In this document: positions 1 through 10,010 of the stretch, in pieces
Numbering within the stretch: the stretch's first letter is position 1
How the letters are laid out: every line of letters starts with the position of its first letter
Assembly (NCBI RefSeq): GCF_036373705.1
Contig: NC_089851.1
Location: 60,683,850-60,747,849 of the forward strand
Direction: 5' to 3'
Source: Amia ocellicauda
Lineage: Eukaryota; Chordata; Actinopteri; Amiiformes; Amiidae
DNA: 64,000 nt
Position numbers and translations under genes: made by a program
The notes under the pieces: model-generated
Told to the model about the DNA's origin: nothing
The model's database searches: none
The model's input: only the letters and a program-made list of their open reading frames with translations

Positions 1-1716
1 TTAAGACTCAAAAGCTATTTAAATGACTGAACACTTTCGTACTGCAGTCGACTTAGTCAATTGTCCAGCTGTAAAACTCCACAGATCAGATGGGTACAAT
101 CGGGCATGCGCAGTCTGTAAAGTTCTTTAATTACTAAAGTCCTTTAAAAGAATTCTTCATACGGCTCAATCTCCTTCTCCCAGTTGAACTCGTCTGTTGC
201 CGGCAAAGACTCCTGTTTCAGGCTACAGGTTGAGCTGTGGCAGCGGGTTACTGGTTCGGGTGAGAGAGAGAGAGAGAGAGATGCCGTGCGCTAGCTTTTA
301 TGCCCCTTAGATCAATAGACGATTGGTACTTGAGTTTGTGAGATTGGATTTCGGTTTCAGCCCCCAGTGTCCTATTGGAGGAGGCTCGATTTATGACTGA
401 TGTCAATCCATGCCATCCATGCTGTTTGGCCTGGGTTCCTAACTCTGTTTGGGGATTTCGGCTCTCGTCCACTACAAAGAGTTTTATTTCCTCCTCGCCA
501 TATTCCCCAGACATTTTCACAGCAGGGATTCCAAGCCATTTGGCCCATTCTCGGTGCCAACCTCCTAAGACTGCCACTTTGATATAGAACAGTTCATGTG
601 CCAATGAGCTCAGGAAATCTGATAACTTTGGGGGAGAGGTCTTCTTCAGATCAGAGCTAGAATGCTCTTATCACAATACACCCCCCTTAATGCTACAGCC
701 CTAACACAGACTTTTTATTTAAATACAAACTGTGTGAACATTGATGTGTTAAGAATTTTAAATAGAAATCAGAAGACTCAAAATTGCTTGCATTTCTAAA
801 CCTTGTATTCTGTTCACTAATTTAGCCTTTTTTGTGGTATGCAGAGAGCAAAGAGAGAAGCAAGATAATGTTTTACTTCTCATTGTGCTTGGGTTTTGTT
901 TGCTGCTTTTCCAGGGGGCTCTTATACTTTTGTACTTTCCATTTTTTTTTCAGAATTTAACCACTTAACTTGCACCAAAAACAATGTTTCTGTGTAATAC
1001 CAAGTGTACTGTCAACACTGTTGTGTTGTTCGCCGAGTGTTTGGTATCCCATGAAAGCTGAGACTCTCAACTTTGAAATATTCTGAGACAGTTTACTGAT
1101 AAAAACACTACCATCCAAGTTTTGGTAGAAGCTTGTACCAAAGTATTGAACCAAGTATTATATACTTGATTACTCGTTAGGGTGTTCTGAAAAAAACTAG
1201 TCTATTTGTAAAGAAATTTGATTGAATTTGAGGGATCTATGCCCATCTCTGTGGGTCCCCCCTCCTGCTACATCTGGCTGCGCCATGCCCCTATGGGCAC
1301 AACATAGTGACGTGTGACAAGAAAACACTGATTGTGATGTCAGTGAGATTGACACAGGCAAGTAGCCAAAAAACTAAGCTTTCAAATGATGTGCAGATTT
1401 GGCGGTTAGCCAATAGCATCTCTGCACGAGAGGAATGCGTAAACCTGGATTAAATTATCAATGCCTGCCAGTACATTCACACACCGCCGGGAGGCGAATA
1501 CAGCTGTGGCTCAGCCGTGGAAAATTATTTGTGGAAGGACTGGATCCTGCTGTAGATTTGCAAGTATTATTATTTTGATTTTTCTATTTCAGTTTGGCCA
1601 CTTAGGTATGTGTTTGGACAGCACCTAGACACCACTCACAAAAGGACCCCCTTTAGAGTGGGTTCTGCTCATCCTGTCAACACACAAATTGGTACAGTTG
1701 TTATCAATATGCCACT
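1..1716. other. Unassigned sequence without a recognised gene
   Basis: I see no protein domain, RNA gene or terminal repeat that I can name here. A short (GA)n run lies near 265-285. A 118-codon minus-strand frame (248-604) crosses it, has no recognisable motif and ends in low-complexity sequence, so I do not call it a gene. The minus strand has a TATA-like gcataaaag near 300, so a retroviral LTR is possible but unproved. The stretch at 1240-1600 has no visible coding potential. Confidence 0.5.
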
Positions 1717-2500
1717 TGTTACGGACCCAGGGTCAGGTGTTATCAAGCAGGGAACAAGTAGGACCACATAGACAGTTTTCCAGAAGAAAGTAATTTAATT
1801 AAGTAGCTGAACAGAATGATTGTAGCAAATCTATCCCTTCACAAGAGAACACAAAAACTCCCAAGAGCAGGAAAAACAAGAGCTGCCCTCTGCACTAGCC
1901 ACCTCCATGTAGTAACCCAACCTTCCACCCCCCTAGCAGTTCTCACACTTCCTCTCCTCCCCCCAGAACAGATCATTAATAAAATATAAATGTCTCAATA
2001 TCTAAAAGTATGGACACAAATACAGTATTTATGTCATGAGTGGGTAATGTAAACAATTATGTCTAATACCATAAAGAAAACAAACCAACATTAGTACAAA
2101 GAAAATAAAACAAAACATTATTGCAGACACCGCTGTCCTACAACCCCTTGAACCCTTCCCTTGTGGCCAGAGAACTAAGAGTGGCTACCTTAATACAATA
2201 AATATGGTAATGGCCAAGCATATATTGCACTTCTCCTTCATGGCCTCTGTAACCACTTTTACCCTTCACCAACATGGTCACCCACACACCAACTCCAACA
2301 ACTCCATCCCAGCTCCCCCTTTCCCTCCACAATAGGTAAGTTCATAAGTGAGTTATTAATACCAACCATGCCCTTTTTTTAATACAACAAATTACCACCA
2401 TTAATAACTTTTAAAAAATGTTTTAACTACAACACACTGCATCACACTAAACCAGTGACAAGTACTGTGGTTGTATTGGAGATGGGTTCACTCCATTACA
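1717..2500 (-). mobile_element. Probable solo LTR (Gypsy-like)
   Basis: The 784-bp block begins TGTTACGG and ends CATTACA on the plus strand, so it has the TG...CA ends of an LTR with related inverted termini (TGTTAC/TGTAAT). The flanking pentamers are ccact and ccgct, a five-base target duplication with one difference. No internal retrotransposon genes lie beside it, which fits a solo LTR left by recombination between two LTRs. The minus orientation is inferred from resemblance to other Gypsy LTRs that begin TGTAA and end GTAACA. The family is not certain. Confidence 0.45.
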
Positions 2501-3258
2501 CCGCTAAATGGATATTTGGAGCTTTAGCCAGATATACAAATAGGTGCCTTCTTTAAGTATAACTTTGCATTTTGAAGCAGAAAAAACTATTTTGTATTAT
2601 TTTGTGTTATGTATTGTGTTACTCCAAGCTATGTTCTGAGCATTCAAGCGATTTCCTTTCAAATTATACCATCCATATGCATGTGATGCGAATATTTTCA
2701 GAGCTATAGGTTTTTGAAATTGGGATGGTTCTTTTAGGAGGAAATTTAATGTCAGCTGAAGACAGGGGCGTAGCAATTACAACCCCCCCAATATTTGTAT
2801 CATGATCACATGAAAAATATGTAGAATTTATTTATTTTGTAGCAATATGTTTGTTCCTAATTGAATGTGAGTTTGTCATAATAAATCAGACAAAAATACT
2901 TAAGTCCCCCTCCATTGCACAAATTGGTAACACCCAATTTTCCTTCGCAAACGTTCGCACTTTCCTCAACACAGAGCTGAGTGCTTTGACTGCAGATTGG
3001 TGAGCACAGGTAGCAGCTCTGAAAATGAAGAGAAGCACTGCCCAGCACACTATTTTAAATTGCTGGTCTGAGAAGGTATGATAATATTGTGTAATTTGAC
3101 TAATGTCACTCCACATATATTGTATCTAGCTAGCTAGCTAATTCATTGCAGTTCAGCCACAACTACCAATATAATAAGCTAGCGAAAACAGCCTTCTGTT
3201 ATTTTTTTAATAGTTCCCGTAATTTTCAACAGCATGAATGTTCACACCTGAAGTTATA
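2501..3258. other. Unassigned, with a hAT-like terminal scrap
   Basis: Sequence CAGGGGCGTAGCAA at about 2763 looks like the terminal inverted repeat of a hAT-type DNA transposon. About 255 bp further on, at 3018, a short plus-strand reading frame begins MKRSTAQHTILNCWSEK and runs into gtatga, as a first coding exon with a donor site would. Many hAT-type transposases start with a similar lysine/arginine-rich segment, but this is too short to prove. No second terminus was found. The remainder is AT-rich with nothing recognised. Confidence 0.25.
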
Positions 3259-3260
3259 TA

Positions 3261-4468
3261 CAGTGAGGGAAAAAAGTATTTGATCCCCTGCTGATTTTGT
3301 ACGTTTGTCCACTGACAAAGAAATGATCAGTCTATAATTTTAATGGTAGGTGTATTTTAACAGTGAGAGACAGAATAACAACAAAATAAATCCAGAAAAA
3401 CGCATTTCAAAAAAGTTATAAATTGATTTGCATGTTAATGAGGGAAATAAGTATTTGACCCCTTCGACTTAGTACTTGGTGGCAAAACCCTTGTTGGCAA
3501 TCACAGAGGTCAGACGTTTCTTGTAGTTGGCCATCAGGTTTGCACACATCTCAGGAGGGATTTTGTCCCAATCCTCTTTGCAGATCCTCTCCAAGTCATT
3601 AAGGTTTCAAGGCTGACGTTTGGCAACTCGAACCTTCAGCTCCCTCCACAGATTGTCTATGGGATTAAGGTCTGGAGACTGGCTAGGCCACGCCAGGACC
3701 TTAATGTGCTTCTTCTTGAACCACTCCTTTGTTGCCTTGGCTGTGTGTTTTGGGTCAATGTCATGCTGGAATACCCATCCATGACCCATTTTCAATGCCC
3801 TGGCTGAGGGAAGGAGGTTCTCACCCAAGATTTGACATTACATGGCCCCGTCCATCGTTCCTTTGATGCGGTGCAGTTGTCCTGTCCCCTTATCAGAAAA
3901 ACACCCCCAAAGCATAATGTTTCCACCTCCATGTTTGACGGTGGGGGATGGTTTTCTTGGGGTCATTCCTCCTCCTCCAAACACGGCGAGTTGAGTTGAT
4001 GCCAAAAAGCTCGATTTTGGTCTCATCTGACCACAACACTTTCACCCAGTTCTCTTCTGAATCATTCAGATGTTCATTGGGAAACTTCAGACGGGCCTGT
4101 ACATGTGCTTTCTTGAGCAGGGGGACCTTGCAGGTGCTGCAGGATTTCAGTCCTTCACGGTATAGTGTGTTACCAATTGTTTTCTAGGTGACTATGGTTA
4201 TTCCTCACCGTTCTCATGATCATTGAAACTCCACGAGGTGAGATCTTGCATGGAGCCCCAGACCGAGGGACACTGACAGTTATTTTGTGTTTCTTCCATT
4301 TGCGAATAATTGCACCAACTGTTGTCACCTTCTCACCAAGCTGCTTGGCGATGGTCTTTTAGCCCATTCCAGCCTTGTGTAGGTCTACAATCTTGTCCCT
4401 GACATCCTTGGACAGCTCTTTGGTCTTGGCCATGGTGGAGAGTTTGGAATCTGATTAATTGATTGCTT
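3261..4468 (-). mobile_element. Truncated Tc1/mariner transposon, copy 1
   Basis: It begins with the terminal repeat CAGTGAGGGAAAAAAGTATT beside a TA dinucleotide and carries Tc1 transposase on the minus strand in several broken frames. The catalytic half reads [13 protein letters not shown] then [10 protein letters not shown]: the usual third catalytic residue E of DD34E is D here. Compared with the full copy at 61088-62668 it lacks about 52 bp near 4195 and everything past position 4468, including the second terminal repeat. At 4468 it abuts a piece of Polinton polymerase. The copy cannot be autonomous. Family identity is secure because most of its length aligns by eye to the second copy. 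Confidence 0.9.
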
Positions 4469-4605
4469 GGTTTCAACCCCGTAATAACTGGGTGCTGGGT
4501 AGGGTCCTCTATAATTCTGTGTTTCGACCATGTTAAAAAAGTGCCCGCTCAATTTCATGGGTAGGAAGTTGAACGAGTCTATGTACCAAAACTTAGCAAA
4601 TTGAG
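4469..4605 (-). mobile_element. Fragment of a Polinton polB gene
   Basis: The minus strand encodes segments such as WYIDSFNFLPMKLSG and VETQNYRGPYPAPSYYGVE. These match, by eye, the polymerase of the Polinton further right in this window (FIDSLHFLPLKLS, NQNYVGPLPAEQFYGVD). It is a fossil scrap of a second Polinton, in the exonuclease part of protein-primed DNA polymerase B, with no terminal repeat nearby. It touches the broken end of the Tc1 copy on its left and the LINE on its right. Confidence 0.75.
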
Positions 4606-4639
4606 GACCAAAAAACATTGGTCAAAATGGTTTAATAGA

Positions 4640-6372
4640 GGTATGCAAAAAAATATCAAGAGAAAAACAATGTTGTATAGCACATACAAAAGGGACGGAG
4701 ATTAAACAAATACATAGAATATGTTGAGCTGCAAGGAGACCTTAAGAAAGGGGTCAGGAAAGCAAATAGGGAAATAGAAAGAAACATAGCTCTTGGAACT
4801 AAAACTAATGCAAAGAGCTTTTCAATACTGCCACAGCAAGAGGTCAATAAAGTAGGAAGTGAAACAGATAAAGGGCAAAAATTGAAGTATCTTGGAAAAT
4901 GAACAAGATGTGGCAAATGTTCTAAATGAGTTTTTCACAGAGATTTTTACAAAGGAAAAAAACAGATAACATGCCACAGGTTAACAACCAGTCCAGTCAA
5001 ATCCTAAGAGAGATTAGGGTAAAGGATGAGGAGGTACTAAAGGGACTAGCAGAATTAAAAACAAACAAATCACCTGGGCCAGATGGTATATTTCCAACAG
5101 TACTTAAAGAAATTAGGGAAATTATTTATAGGCCTCTAACTCAAATATTCCAAATGACACTTCAAACAGGGGATGTGCCAACTGACTGGAAGACAGCAAA
5201 CGTCATACCAATCCACAAGAAAGGGGACAAAACTGAGCCAGGAAATTACAGACCAATCAGTCTCACCTGCATCACCTGTAAAATATTGGAAAAAATGATT
5301 ACACAGAAAATAGAGGAGCATCTTAATGAAAACCATATTCTTGGAGATAGTCAACATGGGTTTAGACGAGGCAGATCATGTTATACTAATTTATTAGAAT
5401 TTTTTGAACATGCAACTGCAGCTGTGGATCATGTGAAAGCATATGATATGATATACTTAGATTTTCAAAAAGCATTTGATAAGGTTCCATACCAAAGACT
5501 GAGCCTCAAATTGGAAGCTGTAGGCATTCAGGGTAATGTAAGTAGATGGATTATGAACTGGTTGATGTATAGGAAGCAGAGGGTGTCGATTAGAGGAGTT
5601 GCTTCTAACTGGAGTGAGGTTGTTAGTGGAGTTCCACGGTGATCAGTACTAGGGCCTGTGCTTTTTCTAATCTATATTAATGATCTGGACTCTGGGATAG
5701 TTAGCAAACTTGTCAAATTTGCAGATGATACTAAAATAGGTGGCTCAGCAGATACAATCTCGGCAGCACAGGCTATTCAAAGGGACTTAGATAATATTCA
5801 GTTGTGGGCCGACACCTGGCAGATGAAATTCAATGTGGACAAGTGCAAGGTAATACATACAGGTAACAAAAATGTCCACTATAATTACTCTATGGGAGGA
5901 ATAGAAGTAATGCATGAGAAAGACCTAGGAGTCTATGTGGACTCCTCACTTTCTCCATCCAAGCAATCTGTGGAAGCAATAAAAAAGGCAAACAGAATGT
6001 TAGGGTATATTGTCAAAAGTGTAGAATTGAGAACAAGGGCAGTAATGTTGAGACTGTACAATGCACTAGTTAGAGCTCATCTGGAATACTGTGTACAGTT
6101 CTGGGCTCCACACTTCAAGAAAGATATCGCTGCTATAGAGGCAATTCAGAGGAAAGCAAGGAGGCCCCAAGGCATTCAAGACACTTCTTCACACAGAGAG
6201 GCGTCACAATCTGAACAAACTCCCCAGCAATGTGGTAGAAGATGAAAGTTTGGGAATATTCAAAAACAGACTGGATAGGATCCTTGGATCACTTAGTTAT
6301 TAATGGACACCAAATGAGCATGATGGGTCGAATGGCCTCCTCTCGTTTGTAAACTTTCTTATGTTCTTATAC
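4640..6372 (+). mobile_element. CR1-type LINE, 5' truncated and internally deleted
   Basis: A non-LTR retrotransposon fragment on the plus strand. It holds the end of the endonuclease-to-RT linker, the reverse transcriptase and a 3' tail ending near cttatgttcttat. The 3' segment (gaatggcctcctctcgtttg) is of the type shared by CR1/Rex-like LINEs of fish. About 6155-6175 the sequence jumps from the RT thumb region to the very end of the ORF, so a C-terminal section is deleted. The 5' end and ORF1 are missing, as is usual for LINE copies. A Gypsy LTR begins three bases after its end. Clade assignment (CR1 rather than Rex1 or L2) is by sequence feel only. Confidence 0.8.
4926..6245 (+). pseudogene. 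LINE ORF2 reverse transcriptase, broken
   Basis: This is the reverse transcriptase that copies LINE RNA at a nicked target. RT motifs appear in order: SPGPDGI, NYRPISL, QHGFRRGRSC, IYLDFQKAFDKV, then SVLGPVLFLIYINDL and the catalytic FADDTK. In this family the third region normally reads GVPQGSVLGP; here it reads GVPR, then a TGA stop where the glycine codon GGA is expected (5641-5643), then SVLGP. Downstream the frame stays open to 6245, but its last 30 residues follow the internal deletion and no longer resemble the family. The endonuclease domain is absent. It is a dead copy. Confidence 0.85.
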
Positions 6373-6374
6373 AT

Positions 6375-7113
6375 TGTAACGAGTTGAGGGGGCGGGTCTT
6401 CGATCACCGCTATGTGCCTGCCCTAATGCTCTCTTTTGCCATAGACAGGACCATGGACAGCAGAGCCAGACACTCCATGGATCAGGACCATGGACAGCCC
6501 AATGGAAAATCACTGGCGAGGCAGCAGAACAGCCGCACCTGCCTTTGATTACAAATCACCCAGACTGCAAGCAGGTGTGGCTGATCAGTACAGACTATTT
6601 AAACTCACACTGTGGTTTCTTCTTTGTCTTAGAAGTGGGGGGTGGACGGAAAGACAAGGAGGGTGAACAGAGGAGCAAAAGAAAGGACAAAGTAACTGGA
6701 TTGGAAACTAGATGACAAGTTGGACTGGCTGAGGACCTTGAAAGGCGTTTGGATTGTTTTGGAAGACTACGACCCTGGTGAAGACCCCTGAAACCCTTTT
6801 TGACCACGAGACTGCCTAACCCCTCAAGACTGTTTAGTTTGTCTGTCTTTGTTTTGTTAACCCTGGGAAACAGCTTAGCTTTCCAAGGCTAGTCAGGGAT
6901 TTTGTTTTTGTGTAGCAGACCATTCCTGCTACAGAAAGTGCTCTGTACAAAGAGCTAGGTTTTTGTTTTCAAGTTTCAATATCCACGACAGAACTAAAAT
7001 AAACCAACAGCGTGGTCTTTATTATCCTCTTCCTTGGTTTGTCTTGTGTTTTGACATTTATTCCCCGCCTAAAATCATTTGGCTGCAGTAACCCAACCCC
7101 GCACCTCGTTACA
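6375..7113 (+). mobile_element. 5' LTR of Gypsy-type retrotransposon
   Basis: The LTR begins TGTAACGAG and ends CTCGTTACA, a perfect nine-base inverted pair with TG...CA limits. An AATAAA signal lies near 6998, inside the last 120 bp, as expected for the R/U5 border. The pentamer tacat just before it may be one target copy. The gag start follows 57 bp downstream (ATG at 7170). No second copy of this LTR was found in the window, so no LTR-to-LTR age estimate is possible. Confidence 0.8.
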
Positions 7114-7169
7114 GTGGTGAAGAATGCAGGCAGGTTCAGATTTCACAACATAGAACCAGAAAGGAGAAC

Positions 7170-7850
7170 ATGGACGATCTGCTGAAACAACTTGTTACTG
7201 CCAATCAGGCTCAACAGGAGACCAACCGCCTCCTGTTGGAAGAACAACAAAGATGTCAGCAGAAGATGGAGCTGGACATGCAGATGATGTCTGCTGAACT
7301 AGCTGTTGCCAAGGTCAACTTCCAAGCAGCCTCAGTCCCCATCGTTGCTACACGATCCCTCCAAAAAAATAACTCTGGCTGATGACGTGGAAGCCTTCCT
7401 GAAGACGTTCGAGCGGACGGCTGAGCGTGAAGGCTGGACGGAGGACAAGTGGGCCGGAATCCTTGCACCGTTTCTCTGTGGGGAAGCACAAAAAGCCTGC
7501 TCCGACTTGGAGGCTGCTGATGCCAATGACTATAAGAAATTAAAGAGAAATTCTTGCTCGGATAGGGGTCACCCCAGCGTTACGGGCTCAGCGGTTTCAT
7601 GCTTGGACATTTCAAACTGAGCAAGCACCTCGATCGCAAATGTTTGACCACTTGGCCAAGAAATGGTTAGAACCGGCTAGCCTCAACCTGGGGGCTATGG
7701 TGGAACGAACCGTGGTGGACCGGTTCATTAGGGGACTGCCTTATGAACTCAAAAAAATAATCCGCCAGTGCAGCCCTACCACAGCTGATGCGGTTGTGGA
7801 CTTGGTGGAGCGATGTCACACCTCAAACGAACTGTTGAAGCCAGAGGATT
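7170..7850 (+). pseudogene. Gypsy gag region with SCAN-like capsid domain
   Basis: Gag builds the particle of the retrotransposon. The first part (from the ATG at 7170) is a glutamine-rich coiled-coil-like segment (LLKQLVTANQAQQETNRLL). It is followed by a domain with DVEAFLKTFERTAEREGW, then WAGILAPFLCGEAQKA, and later VDRFIRGLPYELKKII. This pattern matches the SCAN domain, which is known to derive from gag of Gmr1-like Gypsy elements. Inference: the copy belongs to that lineage. The region is broken and is described as a fossil only. Confidence 0.75.
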
Positions 7851-7949
7851 GAGAAACCTGGGGAGAAGAAGAACCCCAGCCCCCGCCCCTAAACTGGATG
7901 ACCAGGAGCGATCACCAGCGCCAGGGAAGCAACACCCACCCAGAACCCC

Positions 7950-8330
7950 AGGGGACTAGTGGACAGAGATGGACGGGAATGTTTCTTCTGTGGGGACAAA
8001 GGACATGTATCATGGAACTGCCCCAAGAGAGAGGAACCCATGCAGGTGGGCATGGCCTCCACCAAACCCGGTCATGTCAGATCCACCCATGGGAGTTCCA
8101 GTAATGAACCTCCCCATCTCAGCCCGGTCAACATAGGGGGCCGCAGAGTTGATGCCCTGCTGGATTCAGGTAGCATGGTCACCTTGGTGATCCCTGACAT
8201 CATGCCCAAAACCCAGAGGAAGCGGCTTGCTCCTATTTCAATCACCTGCATACATGGGGACATGAAAAGATACCCCTTTGCCCAAATGAGGATCTACACA
8301 CCGAAAGGACGATGCGTGATTTCCACCAGA
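7950..8330 (+). pseudogene. Gypsy zinc knuckle and aspartic protease region
   Basis: A CCHC zinc knuckle is visible as CFFCGDKGHVSWNC, the RNA-binding end of gag. Some 60 residues later the frame reads VDALLDSGSMVTLV, the catalytic D-S-G loop of the retropepsin family, which normally cuts the gag-pol polyprotein. Spacing and order are typical of Ty3/Gypsy. Fossil element, see the parent entry. Confidence 0.8.
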
Positions 8331-8499
8331 TCTGACCCAGTACTGTGGGAGATTTGGGACTGCCCAGATGGAAGACCTTACACTTCAAAACGCCCGGCGG
8401 AATGTGCAGGTAATAAATGGGACGGCTGTGGACCCCACCCGACCACTTTCATATCCTCATTTCGCCATGCGCCCTAACCTGTTGTATCAAATGACAAAG

Positions 8500-9300
8500 A
8501 AAAATAATGTTGTCTATGCACAGCTCCTTGTACCCACCCCTTTCAGGCACACTGTTCTGAATCTCTCCCATAGCCACCTGCTTGGGGGACACCTGGGAAG
8601 AGCAAAAACCCTGGAGAGGCTGCTGCAAAGATTCTTTTGGCCAGAGGTATATGCTGAGGTTATACGTTACTGTCAAAGCTGTCCAGAATGCCAGCGTACG
8701 GCCCCCATGCCATCGTTCCGCAACCCTCTCATACCGATTCCGGTAATAGGCATGCCTTTTGAGAGAATAGGCATGGATTTAATTGGACCTTTACCCAAGT
8801 CGGCCAAAGGTTTCCAGCACATCCTGGTGGTAGTGGACTATGCCAAAAGGTACTCTGAGGCCATGCCTTTGCGTATGCCACCACAAAAAATATAGCCCAA
8901 GAGCTAATCCAAATGTTTTCCAGAGTCGGGCTGCCCAAAGAAATTTTGGTACACCGTTCATGTCCAAGGTAATGAAAGATGTGTGCCATCTTCTCCGAAT
9001 TAAGTCTTCACACTTCTGTTTACCATCAACAGACGGACGGGCTAGTGGAGCGGTTTAACAAAACGTTAAAAAGCATGCTGAGGAGGACGATGGAAAGGGA
9101 TGGGCGTAACTGGGATCAACTGCTCCCTTTTCTCATATTCACCATCTGGGAAGTACCCCAATCTTCCACAGGTTTTTCACCTTTTGAGCTTTTTTTTTCC
9201 CACAGATCGCGAGGCCTCCTCAACATCACAAAAGAAAACTGGGAACAGCAACCCTGCCCAGGGAAGGTCGCTATCACAGAGAAGGTAAGGAAAATGCTTG
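8500..9300 (+). pseudogene. Gypsy integrase region
   Basis: The integrase would insert the cDNA copy into host DNA. Its zinc-binding H2C2 domain is visible (HSHLLGGHLGRAKTLERL, then CQSCPECQ). The start of the catalytic core follows (GMDLIGPLPKSAKGF), and a later part reads SVYHQQTDGLVERFNKTL, which holds the catalytic glutamate in VERFN. The C-terminal part (STGFSPFELFF) is also recognisable. The closest architecture I know is Gmr1-like elements of fish. Fossil element, broken. Confidence 0.8.
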
Positions 9301-9904
9301 AGCTTGGTGTCAGATGGCCTCTACCAAGCGGCTCGTGTCCGGCCACCATGCACCTGCAACCAGGTAAGAGATCTGTGTTAGGAAGCATCCTTCACACCTC
9401 ACAGTCACTACTTACAGGCACATACTCGTATTCATCTGCTTCTCGGCAGTGATTTAAAATGTGTCTTTATATCACACCTCTTCAAGCTGTCCACTCCCGG
9501 AGCGACTGAAGACCTCCTCCCAGCTTTGAAGCGCCCCTGAGTCAGCCTGTCCTTGTGATGGGACGGGTACAAGAGGCGCTGCTTGTCTCCCTCGGGGAGC
9601 TGCTGCCACAGGTGTACCAGCTCCGCCACCTGGCGATTGGTCAGGAATGCCTGGGCTCTCAGGTCCACCAGACAGCTGGCCAACTGCTGGACGTGCTGGA
9701 GCCCAGGAACGCCATCAGGGCCGCACGATTCCTGAAACAACAGGATACAGACGACAGTCAGTTACAGGACCATGTTCTGGCAATAGCTATCATTCCAGGG
9801 TTTTGTGCACTACAATGTAAGAGACGAGCTGAGCGCCATCACTGCCTCCTCACCTCGGGATTAGCAACGGGGGGGCGTCTCCTGCAGCGCAGGGGGGCTC
9901 CATC

Positions 9905-10010
9905 TCGGGAGACGGGGGCAGTCGGGCCATTGACCGCGCAGGAGACGGGGGCAGTCGGGCCGTTGACCGCGCAGGAGACTGGGGCAGTCGGGCAGGAGAC
10001 GGGGCGAAGG
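9905..10010 (-). repeat. Short coding tandem repeat in exon 8 of the DUF6729-type gene
   Basis: A unit of about 45 bp repeats two to three times. On the minus strand it encodes variants of SPARSTARLPP, giving a proline/serine/arginine-rich tail after an acidic stretch (SDREESDDEGFEEDDD). Acidic plus proline-rich linkers are usual at this place in the family. Confidence 0.6.

Larger units (their letters stand above)
7114..9310 (+). mobile_element. Gypsy (Gmr1-like) retrotransposon internal region, fossil
   Basis: Internal part of the element whose 5' LTR precedes it. Parts in order on the plus strand are gag, zinc knuckle, protease and integrase. The integrase follows the protease after about 130 codons, with no reverse transcriptase between them. 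Gmr1-like Ty3/Gypsy elements are known for integrase placed before RT, and this order fits them; internal loss of RT is the alternative. RT, RNase H and the 3' LTR are not present, and the sequence changes into the neighbouring DUF6729-type gene near 9310-9480. The copy is broken, with roughly half a dozen breaks in addition to the missing 3' part. Confidence 0.8.

Noticed and set aside
248-604. 118-codon minus-strand frame at the left edge
   Set aside because: No recognisable domain, several alternative frames overlap it, and the end runs through a (GA)n microsatellite.
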